A stretch of 49,016 nucleotides of DNA, taken from Agathobacter sp. Its GTDB lineage: Bacteria > Bacillota > Clostridia > Lachnospirales > Lachnospiraceae. The stretch lies in assembly GCA_017409825.1 (NCBI GenBank), contig JAFQRZ010000017.1, forward strand, positions 1 to 49,016, read 5' to 3'. The notes beneath the pieces are model-generated. The model had not been told where the DNA came from, made no database searches, and was given only the letters and a program-made list of their open reading frames with translations. How positions within the stretch are numbered: the stretch's first letter is position 1; each line of letters begins with the position of its first letter. Positions 8,656-17,139 of the stretch are shown here, piece by piece. The position numbers and the translations under genes were made by a program.

Positions 8656-11085
8656 TTATCCTTTGATAAATCCAGAAATCACTTTTCCTAATCCCTTAAA
8701 GAAATGTCCATTCGCAATTTCCGTAATTCCATATACCATCTTCATATTCACCATACCACCAGTCATTCGAGAAATACCGCGGATAGGCATATTGTAAATG
8801 AATAAGATATCCAGATTTGGCTCTCCCTTCGCTATTGCTTTATTCAGCATACCTGTAAGAACTTTATATACAAGCCTGCAAAGTCCACTCTTTGCATAAT
8901 AGAACTGACAAAACGCATCGTTGATACCAATTTCGCCACCCCAGCTTCCATCAGGAAGCTCAGTTCCATATAAAAGTGTAAATTCATCACTGTCGACTTT
9001 TGCAATATTTCCTGCAAAATAGCTTGGAAGTAACGCATCGCTATATGGCCCCTCTTTTACCGTTCCTGCTATCGTAACATCTGTTTTAAGCTCTATCTGA
9101 TTTGCATTTCGTCCAATCTGGATGCGATATGTTCCACTTTCCACTTCCCAAGTATTCGTTCTCACATCAAAGAAACGGAATGCCTTGTCATCAAACGGAA
9201 TCACAACTTCCTTTTCTTCTCCTGCTGCAAGTTCTACTCTGGCAAATCCCTTTAATTCACGCATTGGACGGAACACCGTGTCAGATTCTAAAGAGACATA
9301 TAACTGTGCAACTTCTGCTCCTGCTCGCTCTCCTGTATTTTTTATTGTAAAACGAACCTCATGCTCATTTGCTTTGATATCTTTATACTCAAATGTAGTA
9401 TAGCTAAGGCCATAACCAAATGGAAAACGTACTTCTTTTCCTACTGTCGTGTAATAACGGTATCCTACATATAAACTTTCACGATACTCACTATTTCGTT
9501 CTTTACTTGGATAGTACGCATACGCAGGCGTATCTTCATAGTATATTGGGTAGGTTTCATTCAAACGACCAGATGGATTCACTTTTCCTGTCAAGACATT
9601 TAGCATTGCAGAAGCACCTGCCTGACCACCTAGGTATCCCTGAACGATAGCCTTTACCCTGTCTGCCCAAGGCATCTCTACTGGTGAACCTGCGGATAAT
9701 ACGACGATAATATTATCATATTTCTCAGCTAATGCTTCGATAAGCTCATTCTGCGCATCTGCCATTTTCATATGTGTTCTATCTAAGCCTTCTGCCTCAC
9801 CGATTTCATCTAAACCAGCAAAGACAAGTACTGCATCTACATCTTTTGCTATTTTTACCGCAGTATCAATTAGCTGTGCATCTGGCTTTTCGTTTCTCTT
9901 ATAGCCCTGTGCGAAGCTTACCATATGTAAATCTGTATTCTCGATACAATTCAATATACTTTCTGGTTCCTTCGTTGGATTTACCAAGGAAGAACCTGCC
10001 CCCTGATATCGAGGTGTCTGTGCAAAATCACCGATGATTGCAACTTTAGATTTCTCTGCAAGTGGCAAGATATTTCCATCATTTTTTAAAAGGACGATGC
10101 CTTCCTCTGCTACTTTTCTTGCAAGTGCATGATGTGCTTCCACATCAAATCCCTGCTCCGTCATCGTCGTTGTACCCAGATTATGTACCTTTTTTGCCTC
10201 TTCTAAACCAGAATGTGTCGTCAAAATCACATCCAAAAGCTCATCTAAACGCTGGTCTAATTCTACTTCTGTGAGTACACCATCCGCGATACCTTTTAAG
10301 ATTTCTTTTTGACCAGTTTTCGTCGTACCCGGCATTTCTAAGTGTGAGCCATGCTTTACCCCAAGCGCATGATCATTACTAGCTCCCCAGTCGGAAACCA
10401 CGTAGCCATCAAATCCCCATTCATCTACAAGAATTTCCTGTAACAAATGCTTATTTTCATTGGCATATACACCATTCACTTCGTTGTAGGAAGACATGAT
10501 AGACTTCGCCTTACCTTCTTTGACTGCGATTTCAAATCCTGTCAAATAAATTTCACGCAAGGTTCTTTCATCTACAACAGAATTCATCGCCATACGACGA
10601 AGCTCCTGACTATTTACTGCAAAATGCTTTGGACACGCAGAAATACCATAGCTCTGAATTCCCTTTACTAGAGAAGCCGCCATTTTTCCTGCATGATATG
10701 GGTCTTCCGAATAATATTCAAAATTTCTACCGCAAAGTGGACTTCTCTTGATATTTAATCCTGGTCCTAAAACGACATGCACTCCCATAGAAACAGTCTC
10801 TTCTGCAAGCGCCTTACCCATTTCTTCTACCAATGCTTCATTCCAGGTATTTGCTACGGTCGCTGCAGTCGGAAAACAGGTCGCTGGCATACTTGCATTT
10901 AACCCTAAATGATCTCCCACTCCAGATGGCTGGGTACGCATCCCGTGTGGTCCGTCAGACATCATCATCGACGGAATCCCATACTGTGGATAATCCTGTG
11001 TCTGCCAGGTATTCTTTCCTGACATCATAAGTGCCTTTTCTTCTAGGGACATTTTCTTAATTATGTCTTCGTGCTTTAATCCCAT
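8656..11085 (-). CDS. GH3 beta-glucosidase-type hydrolase, canonical order
   Basis: An 809-residue GH3 enzyme without signal peptide, hence probably cytoplasmic. The barrel covers about residues 5-285, with KHFAVNS (153-159) and nucleophile Asp232 in YVVSDWGA. The second domain (about 320-545) carries a likely acid/base Glu432 in AEGLDR. A fibronectin-III-like domain follows (about 580-675). The last 130 residues form an extra tail with amphipathic, Gly- and Met-rich segments not needed for GH3 activity. Likely job: release of terminal beta-linked glucose or xylose from imported oligosaccharides. It heads an operon with the LytTR two-component genes. Confidence 0.93.
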   Translation of the reverse strand: MGLKHEDIIKKMSLEEKALMMSGKNTWQTQDYPQYGIPSMMMSDGPHGMRTQPSGVGDHLGLNASMPATCFPTAATVANTWNEALVEEMGKALAEETVSMGVHVVLGPGLNIKRSPLCGRNFEYYSEDPYHAGKMAASLVKGIQSYGISACPKHFAVNSQELRRMAMNSVVDERTLREIYLTGFEIAVKEGKAKSIMSSYNEVNGVYANENKHLLQEILVDEWGFDGYVVSDWGASNDHALGVKHGSHLEMPGTTKTGQKEILKGIADGVLTEVELDQRLDELLDVILTTHSGLEEAKKVHNLGTTTMTEQGFDVEAHHALARKVAEEGIVLLKNDGNILPLAEKSKVAIIGDFAQTPRYQGAGSSLVNPTKEPESILNCIENTDLHMVSFAQGYKRNEKPDAQLIDTAVKIAKDVDAVLVFAGLDEIGEAEGLDRTHMKMADAQNELIEALAEKYDNIIVVLSAGSPVEMPWADRVKAIVQGYLGGQAGASAMLNVLTGKVNPSGRLNETYPIYYEDTPAYAYYPSKERNSEYRESLYVGYRYYTTVGKEVRFPFGYGLSYTTFEYKDIKANEHEVRFTIKNTGERAGAEVAQLYVSLESDTVFRPMRELKGFARVELAAGEEKEVVIPFDDKAFRFFDVRTNTWEVESGTYRIQIGRNANQIELKTDVTIAGTVKEGPYSDALLPSYFAGNIAKVDSDEFTLLYGTELPDGSWGGEIGINDAFCQFYYAKSGLCRLVYKVLTGMLNKAIAKGEPNLDILFIYNMPIRGISRMTGGMVNMKMVYGITEIANGHFFKGLGKVISGFIKG

Positions 11086-11136
11086 AGTCTTTTCTCCTTT
11101 TTCTATACAATAGAACTTGTTTACATTTTATCACAC

Positions 11137-11142
11137 ATTATA
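11137..11142 (-). promoter_or_regulatory. -10 box candidate for the GH3 operon
   Basis: Reads TATAAT on minus, preceded by TTG, about 50 bases before the GH3 start. A palindromic CTATACAATAG lies between it and the ribosome site and could be an operator. No convincing -35 box. Confidence 0.35.
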
Positions 11143-11200
11143 CAATTTAATCTACCGCAATATGATATTTTTTGTGTATTTTCCTAATATCTTAGCAAGA

Positions 11201-11243
11201 AAAAAACGACAAGTCATGACAATTTCATAACTCGTCGTTTTTT
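11201..11243 (-). terminator. terminator of the GPH transporter gene
   Basis: A 14-bp stem (11206-11219 with 11225-11238) has a 5-base loop and flanking A/T tracts. Two positions pair only as G-U wobbles in the minus-strand RNA and would mismatch in the plus RNA, which fixes the strand. Confidence 0.85.
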
Positions 11244-11256
11244 TGACATAAATTGT

Positions 11257-12678
11257 TTATTCTACTAACTCGCCTCTACGCTCTTTCAACTCTTTTGTCA
11301 CTTGTTCCTTCAAGGACTGTGGATATTTGATAAAAAGAAGCGGAATAATATAAAGTGCTGCCCCGATTGCTGGTCCAATCATAAACAATGGCCAAATCCA
11401 TGTATTGAATGCGTCGGAAAGTGGTGCTCCTGCTGCAATCGCTTCTGCATCATAAGCAAGGAAGGTAAGGAGCGCGCCTGCGATTACAGTATTGAGTGCA
11501 TTTGCAATCTTATCACAGAAGGTCTGTGCCGCAAAGGTAATCGCTTCTGCACGTTTGCCTGTCTTCCATTCCATATAGTCGATGGAATCTCCCCAAAGTG
11601 CCGTACGTGCAATACCAAACATACTACCCGGAATACTTCCAATACCGAATAAAATCATTGAAATCCAAATACGATTGCCTTCAAATCCTACAAAGAAAGC
11701 AGCAACTCGCATCACTACGGTAAGTAAATTTGCAGCAATCAGTACATTTCTCATACCACCTAGTTTCTTAGAAAGCAATGTCGTAAAGAACATGCCTGCT
11801 CCTGTAAACATATAGGAAAATCCATAGAATAGCGTCATAACCGTAAGTCCGCCCATTTCCTGCCCAAACAAAGTAGCAGTAACCTTATGTTCAAAGAAGT
11901 ATGCTGCTGGCACAGTCAACGACAAACCGTTTAAAATGTTTCCCAAGAGAACTAGCATAACAATTTTGTTTTCGAACAGCATTTTCAGGTTCTCTTTAAA
12001 GGAGCTAGCGGTCGTCTCTTCTGTCGCCTGAATGCGTTCCTTCGCTTTTGCAGACAACATAGAAAGTGCCATACCACCGATTCCGAATACGATAGCTGCA
12101 CCAAAGTAAATGTGCTTTCTTGCAACGCCCTGCTGCATCAAAGCATCCATAACGGTTGGAAAAACACCTACCATGCCAAAGCCCATCGCGGCTACGATTC
12201 TACCCCACTGGGATATTTTTTCACGTTCGGCTGGCACATCCGTCATTACCGAAGTCATACTCCACATAGATACGTCCTGTACTGTAAAAATCATATCGTA
12301 TGCTAAATACAATACCAATATGTAAATCGCCTTTGGCATATCTCCCTGGAATCCCCAGTCTGTAAACAGCAATACAATGATAATACCGATAAAAATCGGT
12401 GTAGCACGCAATAACGGACGGAATTTCTCGCCATTCTTGAAACGATGTCTGTCAATTACCGTACCAATAATTGGGTCATTTACAGAATCCCATACACGGG
12501 CAATTCCAAGTACAAGCCCAATGATAATACCATCTACATACAAGACATCCGTACAAAATAGCATGAACCAATTCATCATCAGTGCACATGCTAAGTTCTG
12601 TCCATAAATCCCCATGCAGTAAAGCCAGGCTTCTTTCTGTCCAACTCTACCGCCTTTCATAAACATTTTCTTACTCAT
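11257..12678 (-). CDS. GPH-family (MelB-like) sugar:cation symporter
   Basis: A 473-residue membrane transporter with about twelve hydrophobic segments. The segment ARVWDSVNDPIIGTVIDR matches the signature loop of the glycoside-pentoside-hexuronide family, where the two Asp residues are involved in cation-coupled sugar uptake. Next to two GH3 hydrolases it probably imports a beta-linked disaccharide or oligosaccharide for the cytoplasmic GH3 enzyme. It has its own extended -10 promoter and terminator, so it is a separate transcription unit. Substrate is inferred only from context. Confidence 0.88.
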   Translation of the reverse strand: MSKKMFMKGGRVGQKEAWLYCMGIYGQNLACALMMNWFMLFCTDVLYVDGIIIGLVLGIARVWDSVNDPIIGTVIDRHRFKNGEKFRPLLRATPIFIGIIIVLLFTDWGFQGDMPKAIYILVLYLAYDMIFTVQDVSMWSMTSVMTDVPAEREKISQWGRIVAAMGFGMVGVFPTVMDALMQQGVARKHIYFGAAIVFGIGGMALSMLSAKAKERIQATEETTASSFKENLKMLFENKIVMLVLLGNILNGLSLTVPAAYFFEHKVTATLFGQEMGGLTVMTLFYGFSYMFTGAGMFFTTLLSKKLGGMRNVLIAANLLTVVMRVAAFFVGFEGNRIWISMILFGIGSIPGSMFGIARTALWGDSIDYMEWKTGKRAEAITFAAQTFCDKIANALNTVIAGALLTFLAYDAEAIAAGAPLSDAFNTWIWPLFMIGPAIGAALYIIPLLFIKYPQSLKEQVTKELKERRGELVE

Positions 12679-12734
12679 ATTTACTCCCCCCTTAGCTTTG
12701 CTTCTGTCCCCACAGAAGTAAAATGTATATGTAG

Positions 12735-12743
12735 ATTATAGCA
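12735..12743 (-). promoter_or_regulatory. extended -10 promoter of the GPH transporter
   Basis: On minus the sequence is TGCTATAAT, an extended -10 box, about 55 bases before the start codon at 12678. The -35 region falls inside the U tract of the preceding terminator and is weak, as usual for extended -10 promoters. Confidence 0.6.
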
Positions 12744-12759
12744 TAGATATATAAAAAAA

Positions 12760-12791
12760 GAAACAGACTCAAATTGCTCTGAGCCTGTCTC
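12760..12791 (-). terminator. second of two tandem terminators
   Basis: On minus a 12-bp stem (GAGACAGGCTCA with TGAGTCTGTTTC, with G-U wobbles) is followed by CTTTTTTT. Confidence 0.8.
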
Positions 12792-12798
12792 TATATAT

Positions 12799-12864
12799 AA
12801 AAAACGTATGCTAAGGGATATTCGGGTCACTGCATTTATCAGCGTCATGATTCATACGTTTTTT
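12799..12864 (-). terminator. first tandem terminator, long loop
   Basis: AAAAAACGTATG and its complement form a 12-bp stem around a 42-base loop, 10 bases after the stop of the membrane protein gene at 12875. The large loop is unusual for a simple terminator. Confidence 0.6.
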
Positions 12865-12874
12865 AACCCTATCA

Positions 12875-13267
12875 TTACTGGTTGTCTTTTTTGCTATCTT
12901 TTAATCCAACACACATTGGAATTAAGAAGAGTAACATTACAACACCTACCATACCAACGATGATACCAACCAGCATCATGCCTTCTACAGCAAGTACAAG
13001 TGCCATACCAGCACCAAGTACTAAAGAAGAAAGTACTCCATAAAGAACTTTACCAAGAACTTTTGCATTTACCTTGATTGGTGCCTTGCCAGACATTTTA
13101 CGGTAAGCGATTACTGTGATAAGAAGTACAACCAAACCGATTGCTGCACATACAACACCTGTTGTAAACATATTCCATTCAGGAAGTAAGCACATGCACA
13201 TTCCAAGTGCAAAGAACAATCCTCCAACTACGCCTAATACTAATGTAATAAAATTTTTCTTTTCCAT
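12875..13267 (-). CDS. small four-helix membrane protein, unknown
   Basis: A 130-residue protein with four hydrophobic segments (about 6-28, 35-54, 70-90 and 95-118) joined by short loops, with a basic stretch RKMSGKAPIK between the second and third. No catalytic motif. It follows the membrane protein at 13305-13697 by 37 bases with no terminator between, so both probably depend on the operator-bearing promoter at 13753-13806. Two tandem terminators close the unit. Confidence 0.8.
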   Translation of the reverse strand: MEKKNFITLVLGVVGGLFFALGMCMCLLPEWNMFTTGVVCAAIGLVVLLITVIAYRKMSGKAPIKVNAKVLGKVLYGVLSSLVLGAGMALVLAVEGMMLVGIIVGMVGVVMLLFLIPMCVGLKDSKKDNQ

Positions 13268-13304
13268 GATTTTTATCTCCTTTTAATACGTGTTTTATTT
13301 TAAT

Positions 13305-13697
13305 CTATAATGAAAGCTCATTGCTTAAAGCGATAATTTGGTCAGCGATTTTTGCACGCTCTTTTTCTGTTACCTTCTGATAAATCGGATAGGCAATACC
13401 TGCTACGGTCATGCCGATAATTCCAATCACTACACCAAGCACAAATATGCTCATGCTAGTGTTCCAAACCATGGTACAGCACATTCCCACACCAAGGAGC
13501 AGGAGGCCGATGACACCTGCTACAATCGAAGCAATCTGACCTGGGACCTCTGCCTGCTTATCTAATTTAATCAACTGGTCCATTTTACTTTCCTGTTTTG
13601 GAAGGTATTTATTACGAATTCTTTCGATTTCTTCCTGCTGAGTTGCAGAATACGTAAACTCGAAAGTTTCACTATTTTTCATAACACAATCTGCCAT
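13305..13697 (-). CDS. small membrane protein, paralogue of 37701-38075
   Basis: A 130-residue protein. An N-terminal charged part (about 1-50) contains ETFEFTYSATQQEEIERIRNKYLP, then come two hydrophobic segments (about 54-74 and 81-103) and an amphipathic C-terminal helix with YPIYQKVTEKER. The protein at 37701-38075 has the same plan with near-identical ends (ETFEYTYSAEQQAEIEKIKSKYLP and YPTYKKITEQERERIAPQI). The start at 13697 is preferred because GAGAGGA precedes it. It is the first gene behind an 11-bp-repeat operator. The conserved soluble ends suggest a protein contact at the membrane. Function unknown. Confidence 0.85.
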   Translation of the reverse strand: MADCVMKNSETFEFTYSATQQEEIERIRNKYLPKQESKMDQLIKLDKQAEVPGQIASIVAGVIGLLLLGVGMCCTMVWNTSMSIFVLGVVIGIIGMTVAGIAYPIYQKVTEKERAKIADQIIALSNELSL

Positions 13698-13752
13698 TTT
13701 TATTTCCTCTCTCATTTCATAGGATTTTCTTTTGTTTCCTCTTGATGATGCT

Positions 13753-13806
13753 ATATTACAGTGGAGTTATTTTTGAAATGTTCGCGAAATGTTAAACTTT
13801 TGTTAA
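13753..13806 (-). promoter_or_regulatory. operator-promoter A: three TTAACA-type hexamers plus -10
   Basis: On minus: TTAACA (13801-13806), TTAACA (13790-13795) and CGAACA (13779-13784), exactly 11 bp apart, then 20 bp to TAATAT (13753-13758). There is no separate -35 box; the proximal hexamer occupies that place. This is the arrangement of promoters activated by OmpR/PhoB-family regulators. Confidence 0.8.
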
Positions 13807-13813
13807 ACTAAAA

Positions 13814-13845
13814 AAATCTCAAGGAATTTTCACTCCTTGAGATTT
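13814..13845 (-). terminator. terminator of the MATE gene
   Basis: A perfect 12-bp stem (AAATCTCAAGGA and its complement) and an 8-base loop, followed on minus by a T tract. It ends just before operator A. Confidence 0.85.
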
Positions 13846-13860
13846 CTATGTTCCGTATAT

Positions 13861-15234
13861 CTATACGCCCCAACGTTTTTTCAGTTTCTTTCTAACGATT
13901 ATAAAACACAAAATATGTACACTCAGTGTCAATGTCCACGAGATAGGATATGCAAAATATACCGTATCTATGGTATGGAATTGTTCCATCTGGAAGAATA
14001 CGAATATCCACGCCATTCGAAATGCACAAGCACCTAAAAGCGATACAATCATTGGCATCACAGAATAACCAAGTCCTCGCAAGGCTCCCACCATCGTATC
14101 CATCATGCCACATAAGGCATAGGTCGTACAAATAATCGACAAACGCTTGATTCCAGCAGCAATAACCACTTCACTATCGGAATACAAATGAAGCAAAGGA
14201 TCGCTCATAAGATATACTGCATTTCCCAGAACCAAACCAACCGACAACACACAAAGCAAGGTCACAATCACTACTTTATTGATTCGCTCATACTTTCCAG
14301 CACCCATATTTTGGCTAACAAACGCAACAATTGCCTGCGAAAAGGCATTCATCGCCACATACACAAAGCCTTCGACGTTTTGTGCCGCAGAATTTCCTGC
14401 AACTACCACCGCACCAAAACTATTTACGGAAGACTGAATGACTACGTTTGACAAAGAAAATAAGGAACCCTGCACGCCTGCTGGAAGTCCAATCTGCAAA
14501 ATGCGAAGCAAAATATCTTTATCCACACCCAAGTATTGCTTTTCCAAACGTATTGCTCCACTTTCTTTTGTGAGGCAACGTAGCACCAACACCGCAGAAA
14601 TACACTGCGAGATTACAGTTGCCAGTGCGACTCCTGCTACATCCATGCGGAATACTACAACAAATATCAGGTTTAAAACCACATTGACAACGCCAGCAAA
14701 GGTCAAATAATACAGTGGACGTTTCGTATCTCCTACTCCACGTAGAATGGCTGCCCCGAAATTATACGCCATATTGGCTGGCATCCCCAGAAAATAAATT
14801 CGCAAATATAATGTTGCCAAATCAATGACTTCCGGTGGGCTTTGCATCCAAATGAGAAGCTGTTTTGCTGCAAAGAATCCCAGAATCGCCAAGAACACAC
14901 CGCAAATCACACTAACCATTATGGCAGTATGTACTGTTTTCCGTAGCTCCTGCTCCTGTTTCGCAGCAAAAAAACGGGCAACTAGTACATTCGCACCTAC
15001 AGACAGCCCCATAAATACATTTACCAACAAATTAATGATGGAGCCATTGGAACCAACTGCTGCAAGCGAGTTATCCCCGGCAAACTGCCCTACCACAATG
15101 ACATCTGCTGCATTGAAAAACAACTGCAAAATACTAGAAGCAATGAGCGGAAGTGCAAATAAAAGTAATTTATTTAAAATAGAGCCTTCACATAAATCCA
15201 TCGTATAGCTCTTGGACCGATTTTGTCTCGACAT
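13861..15234 (-). CDS. MATE-family multidrug/toxin exporter
   Basis: A 457-residue polytopic membrane protein with about twelve hydrophobic segments in two homologous halves. The N-terminal part has LFALPLIASSILQLFFNAADVIVVGQFAG, the usual MatE opening, and the loop GVGDTKRP is also typical. Family members expel cationic compounds using a Na+ or H+ gradient. The start at 15234 (MSRQNR) has AAGAAGG upstream; a GTG eight codons earlier is less likely. The gene has its own extended -10 promoter and terminator. Substrate unknown. Confidence 0.92.
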   Translation of the reverse strand: MSRQNRSKSYTMDLCEGSILNKLLLFALPLIASSILQLFFNAADVIVVGQFAGDNSLAAVGSNGSIINLLVNVFMGLSVGANVLVARFFAAKQEQELRKTVHTAIMVSVICGVFLAILGFFAAKQLLIWMQSPPEVIDLATLYLRIYFLGMPANMAYNFGAAILRGVGDTKRPLYYLTFAGVVNVVLNLIFVVVFRMDVAGVALATVISQCISAVLVLRCLTKESGAIRLEKQYLGVDKDILLRILQIGLPAGVQGSLFSLSNVVIQSSVNSFGAVVVAGNSAAQNVEGFVYVAMNAFSQAIVAFVSQNMGAGKYERINKVVIVTLLCVLSVGLVLGNAVYLMSDPLLHLYSDSEVVIAAGIKRLSIICTTYALCGMMDTMVGALRGLGYSVMPMIVSLLGACAFRMAWIFVFFQMEQFHTIDTVYFAYPISWTLTLSVHILCFIIVRKKLKKRWGV

Positions 15235-15270
15235 AATAACGCCTTCTTTCTTACACAAACTCCATTTTGT

Positions 15271-15298
15271 ATCTTAGCACGTTCTCCTAAGGTTTCAA
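15271..15298 (-). promoter_or_regulatory. promoter of the MATE gene
   Basis: On minus: TTGAAA (15293-15298), a 16-base spacer ending in TGC, and TAAGAT (15271-15276). The TGC gives an extended -10 character. Confidence 0.6.
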
Positions 15299-15315
15299 GT
15301 ATCAAAATATACAAA

Positions 15316-15350
15316 AAAAGAGAAAACTTTTGGATAAAGTTTTCTCTTTT
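15316..15350 (-). terminator. terminator of the SGNH lipoprotein gene
   Basis: A 15-bp AT-rich perfect stem with a 5-base loop and a U tract on minus, placed between the hydrolase stop and the MATE promoter. Confidence 0.8.
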
Positions 15351-15356
15351 ATACTC

Positions 15357-16580
15357 CTATTCTTGGATTGCTTCCGCTACCGCTTCTGCGATTGCTTTTG
15401 CACCTTCGGTATTTGGATGTACACCATCCTTTGTAAACCATTCTGGATGAGCTGTAGTAAGACTATGAATATCTATCATTTCCACACTTTCTGTCGCATA
15501 CGCTAACTGAAGTGCCTTTACAATCTGGTCTACCACTGCTGGCTGGATACCGTATTCCATCTCTGGATTTTCGATATCAAAGCTTTCTGCACAAAGACCG
15601 ATGTAAACCTTTGGCTGTTTGCCATCTGCAAAATACGTATCCAAAAGTGCCTTGTGTGCTTTTACAAAGGTATCTGCGTCTGTCCAGTTTTCTGCTTTGG
15701 AATCATTGGTTCCCAACATGAGAACGATAATATCTGCATCCAAATCCAGGCTCTTCTGGTATGCTGGCTGCTTTGTATATGGCTTATCGCCATCTGGATT
15801 GACACAAGCTCCGATGAAGCCGTAGTTCCCTACATAATATTTATCACCAAGCAAATTCTGAAGTACTGCTGGATAGTTTTCTGTTTCCCAGTTCGTTACC
15901 CCATGTCCATAGGTAATACTATCACCGATACAAGCAACCTTCATCTGACCTTCCTGTGGTCCTGCTTCTTCACTTCCGCTATTTGCTACTGCAAAAGTAA
16001 TTTTCTCTCCCTCTACGGTAGCCATTGCTTCCTGGAACATTGTGATTAGTTCTGGATTTGTTTCATGAGTAAAGCTACCTAACGCACCGATAAGTGCCGC
16101 CTGCACTTCGTATGCCTTAGTTCCTACGAAATTCATGGACGCTGTTGTAGGTACACTGATGGTATAAACCCCATCTGCTTTTGTGTATGTACCAGCCCAA
16201 ACATATTCGCGATGCATCCATCTTTCATGAGACATATCTACTGCACTATTGTCACTTGCTACATATTTGTAAGTTCCATCTTCATAAAATTTCACCTGAA
16301 TGGTGATATTGTCCATTTTCATACCTGAGAATGCTGCAGATGCACCTAGGAAATGTTTTTCTGGCAATGTAGCTTCTTCGTAAGATGGTCCATCAGTAAA
16401 GGACAAAGCATATATCTCACCGGCTTTTCCATCATCTAAGTTCACCGCTTCAAAATCCTGCAATTCATTCTTGGTCGCTTCACTGTTCTTTTCCGTGTCA
16501 TCCTTTTTGCCGCCACCACATGCAACACAACTGAGTGCCATCACTGCGGCTAAACCCAATACTAGTATTCTCTTTTTCAT
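15357..16580 (-). CDS. SGNH/GDSL-hydrolase lipoprotein
   Basis: A 407-residue exported lipoprotein with lipobox SCVACG (lipid Cys21). Residues about 55-190 form a beta-rich module resembling the lipoprotein at 5963-6511 (YEDGTYKYV...AGTYTKADGVYTI). Residues 213-405 form an SGNH hydrolase: nucleophile Ser221 in GDSIT, the oxyanion Gly-Asn in GTND, and the catalytic Asp-His pair in DGVHPN. Such enzymes remove acyl groups from glycans. The start at 16580 follows the upstream stop by one base (TAA-T-ATG) with AGGAAAG as ribosome site, so the gene is coupled to the repeat-protein gene and shares operator B. Confidence 0.92.
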   Translation of the reverse strand: MKKRILVLGLAAVMALSCVACGGGKKDDTEKNSEATKNELQDFEAVNLDDGKAGEIYALSFTDGPSYEEATLPEKHFLGASAAFSGMKMDNITIQVKFYEDGTYKYVASDNSAVDMSHERWMHREYVWAGTYTKADGVYTISVPTTASMNFVGTKAYEVQAALIGALGSFTHETNPELITMFQEAMATVEGEKITFAVANSGSEEAGPQEGQMKVACIGDSITYGHGVTNWETENYPAVLQNLLGDKYYVGNYGFIGACVNPDGDKPYTKQPAYQKSLDLDADIIVLMLGTNDSKAENWTDADTFVKAHKALLDTYFADGKQPKVYIGLCAESFDIENPEMEYGIQPAVVDQIVKALQLAYATESVEMIDIHSLTTAHPEWFTKDGVHPNTEGAKAIAEAVAEAIQE

Positions 16581-16581
16581 A

Positions 16582-17079
16582 TTATCTCTTTCCTGCATTT
16601 TTGCTAGCTTCGATGCTCTTTTCAATCATTTCTTTCTGAGCCTTCATAGCTGCTTCGTGATCATATTTCTTAACTTCTACATTTACTTTTCCAGCATTCT
16701 GAGCTTTTTCCATTCTTTCTGCATTTTCTTTGGCAATACGTTCTTTTGCTTCTTCTAATGTTTCGCCATCCTTCATAAGGTGTTTTTCGATAAAGCTATC
16801 TGTGATATCTTCAAATTTACCAACAACTGCATCTTCAATTTTCTTATATGCATAAGTTACATCTTCTGCCATATCATCAATGGTATCTTTTGCTTTTTCG
16901 CCGATTTTTTCAATTGTACCGTTATCTACTTTTTTGAAGCCTTCTACCGCACCTTCTGTGATTTTTTCAAATCCTTCCACTACACCATCTTCGATTTTCT
17001 TGTAGCCATCCACTACACCATCTTCAATTTTTTTATATCCTTCTACTACTGCGTTTTCGATTTTTTCTAATGTTGACAT
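16582..17079 (-). CDS. protein with tandem 11-residue amphipathic repeats
   Basis: A 165-residue soluble, highly charged protein. Residues 5-59 are five consecutive 11-residue repeats of the form KKIEDGVVEGY/F, continuing more loosely to about residue 90; the rest is a Glu/Lys/Ala-rich helix. Hendecads of this kind build amphipathic helices that lie on membranes or form right-handed coiled coils, as in LEA group 3 proteins and apolipoproteins. No signal peptide is present, so it is cytoplasmic. It is the first gene behind operator B and is coupled to the SGNH lipoprotein. Function unknown; a stress or membrane-surface role is my inference. Confidence 0.85.
   Translation of the reverse strand: MSTLEKIENAVVEGYKKIEDGVVDGYKKIEDGVVEGFEKITEGAVEGFKKVDNGTIEKIGEKAKDTIDDMAEDVTYAYKKIEDAVVGKFEDITDSFIEKHLMKDGETLEEAKERIAKENAERMEKAQNAGKVNVEVKKYDHEAAMKAQKEMIEKSIEASKNAGKR
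16903..17067 (-). repeat. five tandem 33-bp coding repeats
   Basis: Codons 5-59 of the repeat protein. The units encode EKIENAVVEGY, KKIEDGVVDGY, KKIEDGVVEGF, EKITEGAVEGF and KKVDNGTIEKI. The second and third are nearly identical in protein sequence and closely similar in DNA, so unit number may vary by slippage or recombination. Confidence 0.85.
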
Positions 17080-17139
17080 AATTTTGTCCTCCTATATTTT
17101 AAAATTATTTTGTTTAACTTTGTTCCTGTCGACATGATT

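Noticed and set aside
16780-17070. 96-codon plus frame with Phe/Tyr/Ile-rich product
   Set aside because: Mirror of the 11-residue repeats; apparent membrane character arises from antisense reading of Lys/Glu/Ile codons.
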